From JBDHWG01 sp046328505 (GTDB taxonomy: Bacteria; Chloroflexota; Anaerolineae; Epilineales; JAHCIE01), in assembly GCA_046328505.1 (NCBI GenBank), contig JAXLWL010000004.1, forward strand, positions 310,001 through 374,000: a DNA stretch of 64,000 bases, written 5' to 3'. Of this stretch, positions 16,049 through 25,762 are shown piece by piece. How positions within the stretch are numbered: position 1 is the first letter of the stretch; the number at the start of each line of letters is the position of its first letter. A model generated the notes under the pieces. It did no database searches and was not told the DNA's origin. It worked only from the letters and a program-made list of their open reading frames with translations. Both the position numbers and the translations under genes were made by a program.

Positions 16049-16396
16049 ATGGACAAGCAACTCGTCATCTACACCCGTTCAAGCTATTGCAGCGATGTGA
16101 CCCGCGTGCGGCGCGATCTTCAGGGCTGGGGCATTCCGTTCCGCGAAGTGAACATCGATCAGGACGCGGCGGCGGCCAAGCGACTGGAGGAATGGACAGG
16201 GTTCCAGTCTGTTCCCACGGTGCTGATTGCCGACGGCAACAGCAACGAGCCATACCAGGAGCCGGCCGGGCTCAGCCTGGAGCAGAACCCGCGCAACTTC
16301 GACCGGGGCTGCATGATCAGCGAGCCGGCGACGGCGAATCTGCGCGCTTTCCTGGCGCACAATGGCTTCCTGGAACCGGACCTCGCCCACTGGTGA
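16049..16396 (+). CDS. Glutaredoxin-like protein
   Basis: A 115-residue thioredoxin-fold protein. The active-site segment TRSSYCSDV has a single Cys followed by Ser-Asp, so it is a monothiol-type site rather than CPYC. The cis-Pro loop is SVPTVLI. The C-terminal extension contains a second Cys (RGCMISE) and a tail rich in Glu and Leu. Probable role: thiol-disulfide exchange, perhaps with bacillithiol or mycothiol-like thiols since glutathione is not expected here (inference). Ribosome binding site GAGG before ATG 16049. Confidence 0.78.
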   Translation: MDKQLVIYTRSSYCSDVTRVRRDLQGWGIPFREVNIDQDAAAAKRLEEWTGFQSVPTVLIADGNSNEPYQEPAGLSLEQNPRNFDRGCMISEPATANLRAFLAHNGFLEPDLAHW

Positions 16397-16489
16397 GGAT
16401 TGGGGGATGGGCAAGAATTTGGCATCCTATGCATCTATATGGTAGACACTACGCACTGACAAAGCGATAGACACAGGAGTTTTGGCTAG

Positions 16490-18346
<1,857 letters not shown>

Positions 18347-18361
18347 ATCCGGTTCGCGAGC

Positions 18362-18407
18362 AAAAAGCAACCTGGCTACCAGATCTGTCTGGTAGCCAGG
18401 TTTTTCT
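18362..18407. terminator. Bidirectional terminator after ftsH
   Basis: A perfect 14-bp stem (AACCTGGCTACCAG at 18369-18382 with its complement at 18389-18402) is followed by a T run on the plus strand. It is flanked on the left by five A, so it can also stop the minus-strand lipoprotein transcript that ends at 18408. Confidence 0.93.
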
Positions 18408-18689
18408 TTACGGTTGGGACGTGCCCGGATAGGGCTTGGGCGCCAATGGCGTCGGTGTCTCCGGACCAGGGTAGCCGGGAGGCTTGGTCGGGGTTGGGAT
18501 GCGGGTCACAGCGGCGGGAGCCGTGGAAACAGACGGCGGCGCGACTGTGACGCCGGGCGCTGATGTTGCCACCACCGGGGGGGCCGTCGTCGGCTGAGCC
18601 GGCGGTGTCTGAGACTGGCAGGCCGCCAGCATCCCCAGCGAGGCCAGCGCGCCGACCAAGATCAAGTGGTGAAGCTTAAGCAACCTCAT
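18408..18689 (-). CDS. Small Pro/Thr-rich lipoprotein
   Basis: 93 residues. A type II signal peptide with the lipobox LAAC ends at about Cys24. The mature part is only a Pro/Thr/Ala linker (for example TPTKPPGYPGPETPTPLAPKP) with no folded domain. It is probably a short, membrane-anchored surface peptide. The family is not recognisable. It uses the ftsH terminator from the opposite side. Confidence 0.72.
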   Translation of the reverse strand: MRLLKLHHLILVGALASLGMLAACQSQTPPAQPTTAPPVVATSAPGVTVAPPSVSTAPAAVTRIPTPTKPPGYPGPETPTPLAPKPYPGTSQP

Positions 18690-18838
18690 CCTCCTTGGGT
18701 CAAACTGTACGTGTGTCAGTCGGTAACAAACGGCTAGTATAGCACAGATAGCGCCCGAACCAAAAGCATGTGCCGTGAGCTCGGCGTCGTGTAGTGGCGA
18801 TTATAAGCCATTGCTGATTAGTGCCGTACTCCGCTCGC

Positions 18839-18893
18839 GGTGGAGTGCCAACTCCACCGCCCATCGGAGGCGCTGGAGATGGCTCTCCAGCGC
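18839..18893. repeat. Two tandem perfect hairpins
   Basis: GGTGGAGT-GCCA-ACTCCACC (18839-18858) is followed 11 bases later by GCGCTGGAGA-TGGC-TCTCCAGCGC (18870-18893). The loops GCCA and TGGC are complementary to each other. Neither has a T run. The region between the lipoprotein and the aldehyde dehydrogenase holds no other gene. Confidence 0.6.
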
Positions 18894-18958
18894 GAGCCCT
18901 ATCGCGGCAACAATTAGTTAGTCTACATAAGTCGCCACTGCATTGACGTCCTTGACGG

Positions 18959-20584
18959 CTAGTTCTCGTCGCCGTCTTCGGGCCTGTGCGGCCGGTGCAG
19001 CAGACTCATCGCCAGGCCGCTCGCCAGGACGGCGCCGCTCAGGCCGAGGGCGATGCCCGCCCCGCTCGGCTTGCCCTTGACGCCGATCGCTTCGAGAACG
19101 GGCTGAATGCGCTGCTGGGGCGTTACGCCGAACGCCATGCGCATCACCGCCGCGCCGGCGCGGTAGTGTCCCGGCTTGCGCAGGATCGTGGCGATATCCC
19201 AACTCGGCGGCGGCGCGCCCACTGCGTACGCGTAGGGTCGCGTAAACTGCATCAGGCCCTCGCGGCCATGAATGCGGCCATACCCGGACTGCTTGATGCC
19301 GCCGAAGGGAAGCATCGGGACACCGAACTGGGCAATTGTGTCGTTGATGACGATCGAGGATGCCTCGACCTGGTGCGCAACGCGCTCGGCCCGGCCAATG
19401 TCGCGGCTCCAGATGGACGCGCCCAGCCCAAGATGGCAGTCGTTCGCCATGCGGATGGCGTCGGCCTCGTCCTTGACCTTCATGATGGGCAGAATGGGGC
19501 CAAACGTCTCGTCCTGCATGATGAGCATGCTATGGTCCACGTCCACCATGACCGTCGGCTCGACGAACATGCCGTCAATGTTCCCGCCGACTAGTATCCT
19601 CGCTCCCTTAGCCAGGGCATCGTCGAGGTGCTTTTGAATTATGCGTAGCTGCCGTGGGTCCGTAACCGGGCCCATGTAGAGTTTGCTCTCTTGCTCCGTC
19701 GAGAAGCCGACCGTAATCTTCTGCGTCTCCTCGACGGCCATCCGGACGAACTCATCGTACACCGACTCGACCGCGTACACGCGCTCGACGGCCATGCACG
19801 TCTGACCACTGTTGAAGTACGCGCCCCAGGCGCCCCAGTGGGCCGCCTGGCGCAGGTCGGCGTCCTCCAGCACGATCATCGCATCCTTACCGCCAAGCTC
19901 ACACGCCACCGGCGTTAGCGTCTCGGCAGCCGTGGTCATGACCTTCTTGCCGGTGGGCATGGAGCCGGTGAGGAAGATGTAGTCGGGCCCCGACTGAACC
20001 AGGGCAGCGCCGACGTCGCCTCCGCCATGAACGACGCGAACGTACGGGCTTAGCTCTGGCACGAGCTTGAACAGGCGCTCCATCATCTCGCCGGAGGCCG
20101 CTGTGACCTCGGACGGCTTGAGGATGACAGTGTTGCCGCCGAGCAGGGCGGCGATGACGGGCGGGATGGAGAGGGCGAAGGGGTAGTTCCACGGCGCGAT
20201 GACGAGCACGACGCCATAGGGCCGATATTCCACGTAGCATTTCTTGAACAGGTACAGCCCGCGGGAAACGGGCTGGCGGCGCAGCCAATGGGGCGCCCGC
20301 TGGCAATATTGGTTGAGCATGTCGACGGTGATGAACACCTCGATCAGCGCGTCCTGGCGGCTCTTGCCGCAGTCCTGGTTGAGGACGGCGGTGATGTCGT
20401 CGAGGTTTTCGAGAATGGCTTTTTGGAGCTTGCGCAGGACGGCGACGCGCTCTTTGATAGGCTTCTGATGCCAGACGTCGAATGCCGCGCGCAGCTCTTT
20501 GTGTATCAGCCGCGCCTCGTCGGGCGAGGCCGTCTCGACCTGGCCGAATGGCAGGCCGGTCGCCGGATTGACGAATTCGAGCAT
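18959..20584 (-). CDS. Aldehyde dehydrogenase with C-terminal membrane tail
   Basis: NAD(P)-dependent oxidation of an aldehyde to the acid. The first 460 residues are a complete ALDH: PWNYPF (about 119), ILKPSE, the catalytic Glu in CELGGKDAM (about 230) and catalytic Cys in SGQTCMAVERV (about 264), then QDETFGPILP and PFGGIKQSGYGR. The family usually ends near residue 490. Here about 60 more residues end in a hydrophobic helix GIALGLSGAVLASGLAMSLL and a polar tail, as in membrane-tethered fatty aldehyde dehydrogenases (ALDH3-like). A long-chain aldehyde substrate is therefore likely. AAAGGAGG precedes ATG 20584, and a strong promoter lies at 20666-20693. Confidence 0.9.
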   Translation of the reverse strand: MLEFVNPATGLPFGQVETASPDEARLIHKELRAAFDVWHQKPIKERVAVLRKLQKAILENLDDITAVLNQDCGKSRQDALIEVFITVDMLNQYCQRAPHWLRRQPVSRGLYLFKKCYVEYRPYGVVLVIAPWNYPFALSIPPVIAALLGGNTVILKPSEVTAASGEMMERLFKLVPELSPYVRVVHGGGDVGAALVQSGPDYIFLTGSMPTGKKVMTTAAETLTPVACELGGKDAMIVLEDADLRQAAHWGAWGAYFNSGQTCMAVERVYAVESVYDEFVRMAVEETQKITVGFSTEQESKLYMGPVTDPRQLRIIQKHLDDALAKGARILVGGNIDGMFVEPTVMVDVDHSMLIMQDETFGPILPIMKVKDEADAIRMANDCHLGLGASIWSRDIGRAERVAHQVEASSIVINDTIAQFGVPMLPFGGIKQSGYGRIHGREGLMQFTRPYAYAVGAPPPSWDIATILRKPGHYRAGAAVMRMAFGVTPQQRIQPVLEAIGVKGKPSGAGIALGLSGAVLASGLAMSLLHRPHRPEDGDEN

Positions 20585-20665
20585 GTTGCCCTCCTTTACG
20601 AATGAGTGGGCGAACTCGCACGTGAAATCGACACCAATCAGTTTGTGATTCGATACCGCCCATAT

Positions 20666-20693
20666 CTTATAACGTTATGCCGCAGTGTGTCAA
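20666..20693 (-). promoter_or_regulatory. Promoter of the aldehyde dehydrogenase gene
   Basis: On the minus strand TTGACA (complement of 20688-20693) and TATAAG (complement of 20666-20671) are 16 bases apart, ending about 80 bases before ATG 20584. The -35 overlaps the T run of the trmO terminator. Confidence 0.72.
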
Positions 20694-20709
20694 AAAAAGG
20701 CCCGGCCTT
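20692..20709 (-). terminator. Compact terminator overlapping the trmO stop codon
   Basis: AAGGC-CGG-GCCTT is followed by seven T on the minus strand. The TAA stop of the TrmO-like gene contributes to the stem. The stem is short, so efficiency may be modest. Confidence 0.55.
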
Positions 20710-21196
20710 ACTTTGGCACAAAGCGCTCGTCGGCGCGCACGGAGAAGACCCGCTCAATGTTTGTCTTAAACCAACCGATGCGCGCGTTCATCCGGTCGTC
20801 GAACAGAGGCACGTAAGGCTTGATGTCCAGTAACGGCGTGCCGTCCAGGATATCCACATCTTCGATGAGCAACCTGCTATTCTCGATGCCGACCAACCGC
20901 ACGATGGAAAGGCCGATGGGATTGGGCCGCTTAGGGGCGCGGGTTGCAAATATGCCGCGTGGCTGATCGTCAAGGAAAGGCATTGCTCTGAGCTTATGGC
21001 CTTGCGACAGGTGGAGATGATAAATGAGAAGAAGATGCGAGAAGCCTTCGATGTCCTGCAAACCGTCCTGGTATTCCACTGCCAAGTCAATGTAGCCGGT
21101 GACACCCTGCGCTGCCACCGATTGCAGTGGCATGCCGCGTAACTCCGTAAACGGCGTGTGAATGATGCCGATGGGTGTGTATGTGACGCTGACCAT
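20708..21196 (-). CDS. trmO: TrmO-like (TsaA domain) tRNA methyltransferase
   Basis: TsaA/TrmO proteins N6-methylate the threonylcarbamoyl group of t6A37 in some tRNAs using S-adenosylmethionine. The 162-residue protein has the family's PIGIIHTPFTE start, FSHLLLIYHLH, the conserved RAPKRPNPIGLSIVRL and a late LLDIKPYVP. It lacks the C-terminal domain of E. coli TrmO (235 aa), as many archaeal-type members do. ATG 21196 is chosen at the start of homology. The upstream gene is a ModA-like lipoprotein on the same strand, separated by a hairpin. A role linked to molybdenum is not supported by the sequence itself. Confidence 0.82.
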   Translation of the reverse strand: MVSVTYTPIGIIHTPFTELRGMPLQSVAAQGVTGYIDLAVEYQDGLQDIEGFSHLLLIYHLHLSQGHKLRAMPFLDDQPRGIFATRAPKRPNPIGLSIVRLVGIENSRLLIEDVDILDGTPLLDIKPYVPLFDDRMNARIGWFKTNIERVFSVRADERFVPK

Positions 21197-21268
21197 TAAC
21201 CTGCCTCTCTTCCTTCGCCCAGTACGATACGTTCGAATTGAAAGCTCTCGAAGGGATTCTCTAAACGA

Positions 21269-21316
21269 GAGCATAAGGCGCGTGACCGATCCACCCCGGC
21301 CACGCGCCTTATGCTC
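21269..21316 (-). terminator. Long hairpin after the ModA-like gene
   Basis: A perfect 16-bp stem (GAGCATAAGGCGCGTG at 21269-21284 with its complement at 21301-21316). The loop is 16 bases. The minus-strand tail is CTCGTTTAG, only weakly T-rich. It ends 15 bases after the ancestral stop at 21331. Confidence 0.65.
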
Positions 21317-21330
21317 GACTCAGACATCCC

Positions 21331-21514
21331 TTACTTCACGTCCATCTTCACCAGTCCCTTGACCCAGACGCGGGGCAGTTGTTTGGAGTGGACATTCCGC
21401 AAAGCGCCCGCGTTGTCGACGGTAATCACGGCTTCCTGGTCAGCCATCACGTCGGCCAGCGGCAATTCTTGAGTGTAGCCATCGCCTCCGATGAACGCGA
21501 CCGTCTTGGCATAG
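21331..21514 (-). pseudogene. Out-of-frame C-terminal remainder of the ModA-like gene
   Basis: Reading in a different frame from the CDS upstream, this stretch encodes the expected continuation: KTVAFIGGDGYTQELPLAD, then a conserved tail ending WVKGLVKMDVK and TAA at 21331. The total length from ATG 22682 to this stop is 1,352 bases, one short of a multiple of three. A one-base deletion near 21511-21516 (CCTATGCC where CCTGATGCC would restore Pro-Asp-Ala) explains it. It is either a sequencing or assembly error or a real null mutation. Confidence 0.75.
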
Positions 21515-22682
21515 GCTTCACGCCGGCTTCTTTCAAAAGAGTCGAGATGAGGACGCCGGTATACGTCTGCTCTGTGCTGCCTCGATCCGTTGCCTTGATG
21601 GAGGTCTGCGGCTTCTTGCGTAAGTCGTCGGCAGAAAGTGTTATTGGCTTGTCCACCAGGCCCGTGATGTTGAGCGGCACTGCGCCTGGAGCTGCGCCCG
21701 TGGCGGTGCCGGTGGTCGGGATAAACCCGTACTTGGCGAGGACGGTCTGTCCATCTGGCGAGAGGACATATTTCATGAACGCCGCGGACAGGTCTGGGTT
21801 CTTCGAGGCCTTCACCGGCGCGATGTAGTAGGAGGCAATCGTGTTGAGCGCATCAGGGATCTCGATGCGGCCCACTTTCGCGGCGGCATCCGGTGTCACG
21901 TCCGTCGTATAGACGATACCCGCATCTCCCTCACCTAGCATGATTTTGCTAAGAACTGCGCGAACATCCTGTTCATAGGAAACAACATTCTTGAGCACAG
22001 CGTCTTTGTATCCAGCGCCAAAGGCCGGATCCTTGCTCGCCTTGTCCAGGAAATCGAGGGCGTACTGGCCGACAGGAACTTCTTTCGCTGCCAGGACAAC
22101 CTTGCGACCCGGTTTTGCCAGGTCCTGGAGGGTTTTGACACCGGCTTTGTTGTCACTCGGATAGATAGTCACCAGCCGGTTGCGGACGAAGCTGCGCTCC
22201 GTACCGCTGATGACGCTGCTGGCCGTTATCGCATCGTCCATCTGCTTCCTGGCTGCCGAGGCGAAGACATCTGCGGGCGCGCCCTGGCTGATCTGCTGGA
22301 CGAGCTGCTGGGAGCCAGCGAAGTTGAGAGTCACCTTCGTGCCTGGGTTAGCTTTCTCGAAATTGGCGCCGATTTCCTTGAAGGCCTCGGTCAGCGATGC
22401 GGCCGCGAAGACGTTGATGTCACCCGACAGTTTGGCCGTGCTCGCGGGGACGCTAGTGGCGTTACCCGAAGCCGCTTTGGTGGCTGGCTGCGCCGTGGGC
22501 GGGGCAGCGGCGGGTGTACTCGTGGGCGGGGCAGTCGTTGGGGGACTCGCGGGCGGTGGGGAGGTAGGCGGGGCGGGGGCCACAGTCGCGGCGGCTGGGG
22601 CGACACTTGCCTGTGGTGCGCAGCCGGCCACGAGGGCTGCCAGTCCCATCACGAGGATGATGGTCAAAACGATCTTGCGCAT
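21447..22682 (-). CDS. modA: ModA-like substrate-binding lipoprotein fused to a molybdopterin-oxidoreductase-like domain (frameshifted)
   Basis: The 411 residues begin with a lipoprotein signal peptide (VAGC, Cys21), followed by a 60-residue Pro/Thr/Ala linker. Next is a complete molybdate-type periplasmic binding domain: INVFAAASLTEAF, LNFAGSQQLVQQI, GAPADVFASA and a late VLSPDGQTVLAKYGF. The last 70 residues start a second domain (LNITGLVDKPITLSADDLR) that resembles the sulfite-oxidase-like domain, but the frame is broken about 35 codons before its natural end. No modB or modC permease is nearby, which is odd for a transport protein. ATG 22682 follows GGAGGA. The gene has its own palindromic upstream region. 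Confidence 0.83.
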   Translation of the reverse strand: MRKIVLTIILVMGLAALVAGCAPQASVAPAAATVAPAPPTSPPPASPPTTAPPTSTPAAAPPTAQPATKAASGNATSVPASTAKLSGDINVFAAASLTEAFKEIGANFEKANPGTKVTLNFAGSQQLVQQISQGAPADVFASAARKQMDDAITASSVISGTERSFVRNRLVTIYPSDNKAGVKTLQDLAKPGRKVVLAAKEVPVGQYALDFLDKASKDPAFGAGYKDAVLKNVVSYEQDVRAVLSKIMLGEGDAGIVYTTDVTPDAAAKVGRIEIPDALNTIASYYIAPVKASKNPDLSAAFMKYVLSPDGQTVLAKYGFIPTTGTATGAAPGAVPLNITGLVDKPITLSADDLRKKPQTSIKATDRGSTEQTYTGVLISTLLKEAGVKPMPRRSRSSEAMATLKNCRWPT

Positions 22683-22775
22683 GGTGATCTCCTCCATCTC
22701 TTGTTAGGAAAAGTATTTCAGAGGGCGCAGTTGATGAGTCTGCTCGTCTTCCACCGTTGGACTCACTGATACGGG

Positions 22776-22808
22776 GTACTCATCGTATGATTACTCATTA
22801 AATGAGTA
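22776..22808. promoter_or_regulatory. Palindromic operator upstream of the ModA-like gene
   Basis: TACTCATTAAATGAGTA (22792-22808) is a perfect 17-base palindrome. A further half site GTACTCAT lies at 22776-22783, and similar ACTCA/TGAGT words occur at 22732 and 22760. It is about 110 bases before the start codon. The rest of the 420-base gap (22683-23102) holds the proS hairpin and no convincing gene. Confidence 0.6.
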
Positions 22809-23053
22809 CTTGCCGTCGATTATATGTGAAACTCAACAGGAGGCAAGGTGGGCGCGCTGCCGAGAGACACGCAACGAGACAAGTGTCTGAGGCGTCCCCT
22901 CACGACTGGCAGTGTCGCGGATACAACAATTGCACCGCGACGTGGTTGGCGCTCATCGAGTGGCTGATGCCGAGGTCAGCAAAGATGCGGGTCTAACAAT
23001 GTGGAGGAAGAGGGGCTGGGAGGCTGACTCCCATGTATAGGAGTCAATGCGCG

Positions 23054-23090
23054 AACAAGGGGCCTTGCGCGGCTGGCAAGGCCCCTTGTT
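23054..23090 (-). terminator. Hairpin after proS
   Basis: A 15-bp perfect stem (AACAAGGGGCCTTGC at 23054-23068, complement at 23076-23090) with a 7-base loop, 13 bases beyond the proS stop. It has no strong T run. Confidence 0.65.
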
Positions 23091-23102
23091 GTGATTGCGG
23101 GG

Positions 23103-24566
23103 CTAGTAGGCGCGGGCGAAGATCGCGACGCGGGTCGTTTCCTGGCCGGTGAGCATGCAGTGGCCAGGCTCGGTGGGCTGGTCGAAGGGGAAGGCGCGAA
23201 TCGTGGCGCCCGTCTCGCGCTTGACCAACGCTTCGTCCTCGGCGTCACCGGCCCAGTAAGCGCGGACGAAGCCGAAGCCGCCCGTCTCCGGGATGCTGGC
23301 CTTGAACTCATCGTAGGTCGCGACCGTGCGCGTCATGGCCTGCATCTTGGCGCGCGCCGTGTCGAACAGGTTGCTCTGGATGGCGTCGAGGCGCTCCGGG
23401 ACGACCGTCGGCAGGGCATCCCAACCGACGAACTCTTTGCCCGGCTTGCCTGGGATATCGCGGCGCGCCAGAACAACCTGCTGCTTGTCCACGTCCTTCG
23501 GGCCGATCTCGATGCGCAGTGGTACCCCGCGCATTTCCCAGTCGTTGAACTTGAAGCCCGGCGTCAGGCCGTCGCGGTCGTCCAGATGAACGCGCACGTC
23601 CTTTGGCAGCGAGGCGATGATCCTCTGCGCAGCGCCCAGGACGGCCGCCTGCTCATCCTCGGTCTTCCAGATGGGAACGACGACGACCTGGGTCGGCGCG
23701 AGGCGCGGCGGCAGCTTGAGACCCTGGTCGTCGCCGTGGATGCCGATGACGGCGCCAAGCATGCGCCAGCTCAGGCCCCAGCTCGTCGTCCAGGCGTACT
23801 TGAGGGTGTTGTCGCGGTCCTGATACTGGATCTCGAAGGCCTTGGCGAAGTTCTGGCCCAGGTTATGGGACGTGCCAGACTGGAGGGCGCGGCCGTCCGG
23901 CATGATCGACTCGATGGTGTACGTGCGCACAGCGCCCGCGAACTTCTCACTGTCGCTCTTCAGGCCGAGCAGCAGCGGCACAGCGCCCCACTCCTCGCCC
24001 GCGCGGCGGTAGATTTCGAGCATCTGGAGCGTCTCCGCCTCCGCCTCCTCTGCCGTGGCGTGGGCGGTGTGGCCTTCTTGCCAGAGGAACTCGGCGGTGC
24101 GCAGGAAGGCGCGCGTGCGCTTCTCCCAACGGAGCACGCTGCCCCACTGATTGATGAGGATGGGCAGGTCGCGATAGGTGCGCACCCATTGGGCATACAT
24201 GTGCCCAATGACCGTCTCGGAGGTCGGGCGGACAACGAGCGGCTCGGCCAGCTCTTCGCCGCCGCCGATGGTGACGACGGCCAGCTCGGGGCGGAAGCCC
24301 TCAACGTGCTCTTTCTCCTTCGAGATGAAGCTCATCGGGATGAGCACGGGGAAATAGGCATTCTTGTGGCCTGTGGCCTTGAACATGCCGTCCAGGGCGG
24401 CCTGGAGCTGCTCCCACATTCCGTAGCCGTACGGACGGAGCACCATGAAGCCGCGAAGCTGCTCCGGTACGCGCGGCGGCGTGTCGGCCAGCTCGGCCCG
24501 CATGATGATCTCGTTGTACCACTCTGAAAAATCCTCGCTGTGGGAGGGCAGTTTCTGAACCGACAT
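23103..24566 (-). CDS. proS: Prolyl-tRNA synthetase (archaeal/eukaryotic type)
   Basis: Charges tRNA-Pro with proline. The 487-residue length and order of motifs (class II motif 1 region LRPYGYGMWEQLQAALD, motif 2 RTAEFLWQEGHTAHAT, motif 3 in GTSWGLSWRM-like context, then the anticodon-binding and C-terminal zinc-type domains) place it in the ProS type without the INS editing insertion. The type is found in Thermus, Chloroflexi, archaea and eukaryotes. ATG 24566 is selected for AGGAGC upstream and because homology starts with SVQKLPSHSEDFSEWYNE. It is a single-gene unit. Confidence 0.95.
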   Translation of the reverse strand: MSVQKLPSHSEDFSEWYNEIIMRAELADTPPRVPEQLRGFMVLRPYGYGMWEQLQAALDGMFKATGHKNAYFPVLIPMSFISKEKEHVEGFRPELAVVTIGGGEELAEPLVVRPTSETVIGHMYAQWVRTYRDLPILINQWGSVLRWEKRTRAFLRTAEFLWQEGHTAHATAEEAEAETLQMLEIYRRAGEEWGAVPLLLGLKSDSEKFAGAVRTYTIESIMPDGRALQSGTSHNLGQNFAKAFEIQYQDRDNTLKYAWTTSWGLSWRMLGAVIGIHGDDQGLKLPPRLAPTQVVVVPIWKTEDEQAAVLGAAQRIIASLPKDVRVHLDDRDGLTPGFKFNDWEMRGVPLRIEIGPKDVDKQQVVLARRDIPGKPGKEFVGWDALPTVVPERLDAIQSNLFDTARAKMQAMTRTVATYDEFKASIPETGGFGFVRAYWAGDAEDEALVKRETGATIRAFPFDQPTEPGHCMLTGQETTRVAIFARAY

Positions 24567-24672
24567 GATGCAGCTCCTACTCGGGCAGGATGAATGAGTC
24601 TTAGCTCGAATGACAACGGTCAATTATAGCTTAAGGCGCGGCCAGGGGCGAAAAAGTGGAAGAGAGGGGGAC

Positions 24673-25563
24673 TCAGTAGTAGATGACACCCTCGGCGGCC
24701 CGGGCGACCCGCCCGCCCACGCGTAGCTCAAGGTCCTCGCCGCGGGCGAGCACGTCGACGACGATGAGGCTGGGGCGGCCCACGGCATACCCTTGCTCGG
24801 CGCTGATGCGGGCGCGAGGGGTCGCGGGGAAAGCCCCGTGGCGCACCAGGTAGGCAGCGAGGGCGGCGTTGGCGCTGCCGGTCGCGGGATCCTCCGGCAC
24901 GCCGAGCAGCGGCGCGAACACCCGCACATAGGCGGAGTGTTCGGGCTTCAACGTCTCTCGGGTGAAGACATTGATCACAGACGCGCCCAGGCGCTCGTAG
25001 AGCCTCGCCAGGCCGGCCGGGGCGACGCGGCCGACGTCATCACGCGAGGGTGTCGGGACGATGAGCGTCGGCAGACCGGCGTCTACAATCTGCGGCGGCA
25101 GGCCGTCGGTTCCGATTCGGTCGGCTGCGAGCCCCAGCGCCGCCGCCAGGTCGTCGATCTCGGTGATGACCTTGCCGAAGTGGGGAGTGCGCTCGGTGAC
25201 GACGACCCGGCTGACGCCGCCGTCGTCGATATCAGCGTCGACGGGCAGATAGCCAACGTCGGTTTCCACGACGACGCGGCGCGGCGGCGTGTCGCCCTTC
25301 GTCATCAGGACGTAGGCCGCGCCCAGGATGAGGTGGCCGGAGAACGGCACTTCCGTCGCCGGCGTGAAGGCGCGCAGGCGCCAGTCGGCCTCAGTCGTCG
25401 TGGCCGGGAGCACGAAGCCGGTTTCGGCGAAATTCATGCCCTGCGCCACGGCGAGCATATCGGTCGTCGTCATATCGCTGGCGTCAGTGATGACGACGAC
25501 CGGATTCCCGCCGAAGGGGCTATCACTGAATACGTCCGCCTGGACGAATGGCGCGCGTCGCAT
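24673..25563 (-). CDS. PhzF-family isomerase/epimerase-like protein
   Basis: A 296-residue diaminopimelate-epimerase-like fold with two similar halves. The family start VQADVFSDSPFGGNPVVVI, the conserved acid in NFAETGFV (about 46) and the second-half motif GVPEDPATGSANAALAAYL are all present. PhzF proper isomerises an intermediate of phenazine synthesis, but no other phenazine gene is present, so the substrate is unknown. ATG 25563 is preferred because the family begins there. ATG 25599 would add 12 residues. Confidence 0.86.
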   Translation of the reverse strand: MRRAPFVQADVFSDSPFGGNPVVVITDASDMTTTDMLAVAQGMNFAETGFVLPATTTEADWRLRAFTPATEVPFSGHLILGAAYVLMTKGDTPPRRVVVETDVGYLPVDADIDDGGVSRVVVTERTPHFGKVITEIDDLAAALGLAADRIGTDGLPPQIVDAGLPTLIVPTPSRDDVGRVAPAGLARLYERLGASVINVFTRETLKPEHSAYVRVFAPLLGVPEDPATGSANAALAAYLVRHGAFPATPRARISAEQGYAVGRPSLIVVDVLARGEDLELRVGGRVARAAEGVIYY

Positions 25564-25762
25564 CGATTGGTCTACCGTTTCCCTCGGGTTTGTCGGCATA
25601 CAAACGATAACACACGCGCGCTGCGCTGTCCAACTCGCCACGGACGAGATGTCCCCCGCCCCCCATTTCGGCTCAAGGGCAGCCCCTACTTCAGCGTAGC
25701 CTATCCGCCCTTGAACCATTTTGGGAGAGCGGGCAGGAGGTGAGCGACATTCCTGTAACGCC

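Noticed and set aside
22802..22996. Possible small gene (64 codons) between the ModA-like gene and proS
   Set aside because: No ribosome binding site, overlaps an operator-like palindrome, and composition does not look coding.
23091..24527. A 478-codon plus-strand frame over proS
   Set aside because: Antisense to a complete prolyl-tRNA synthetase and lacks any motif.
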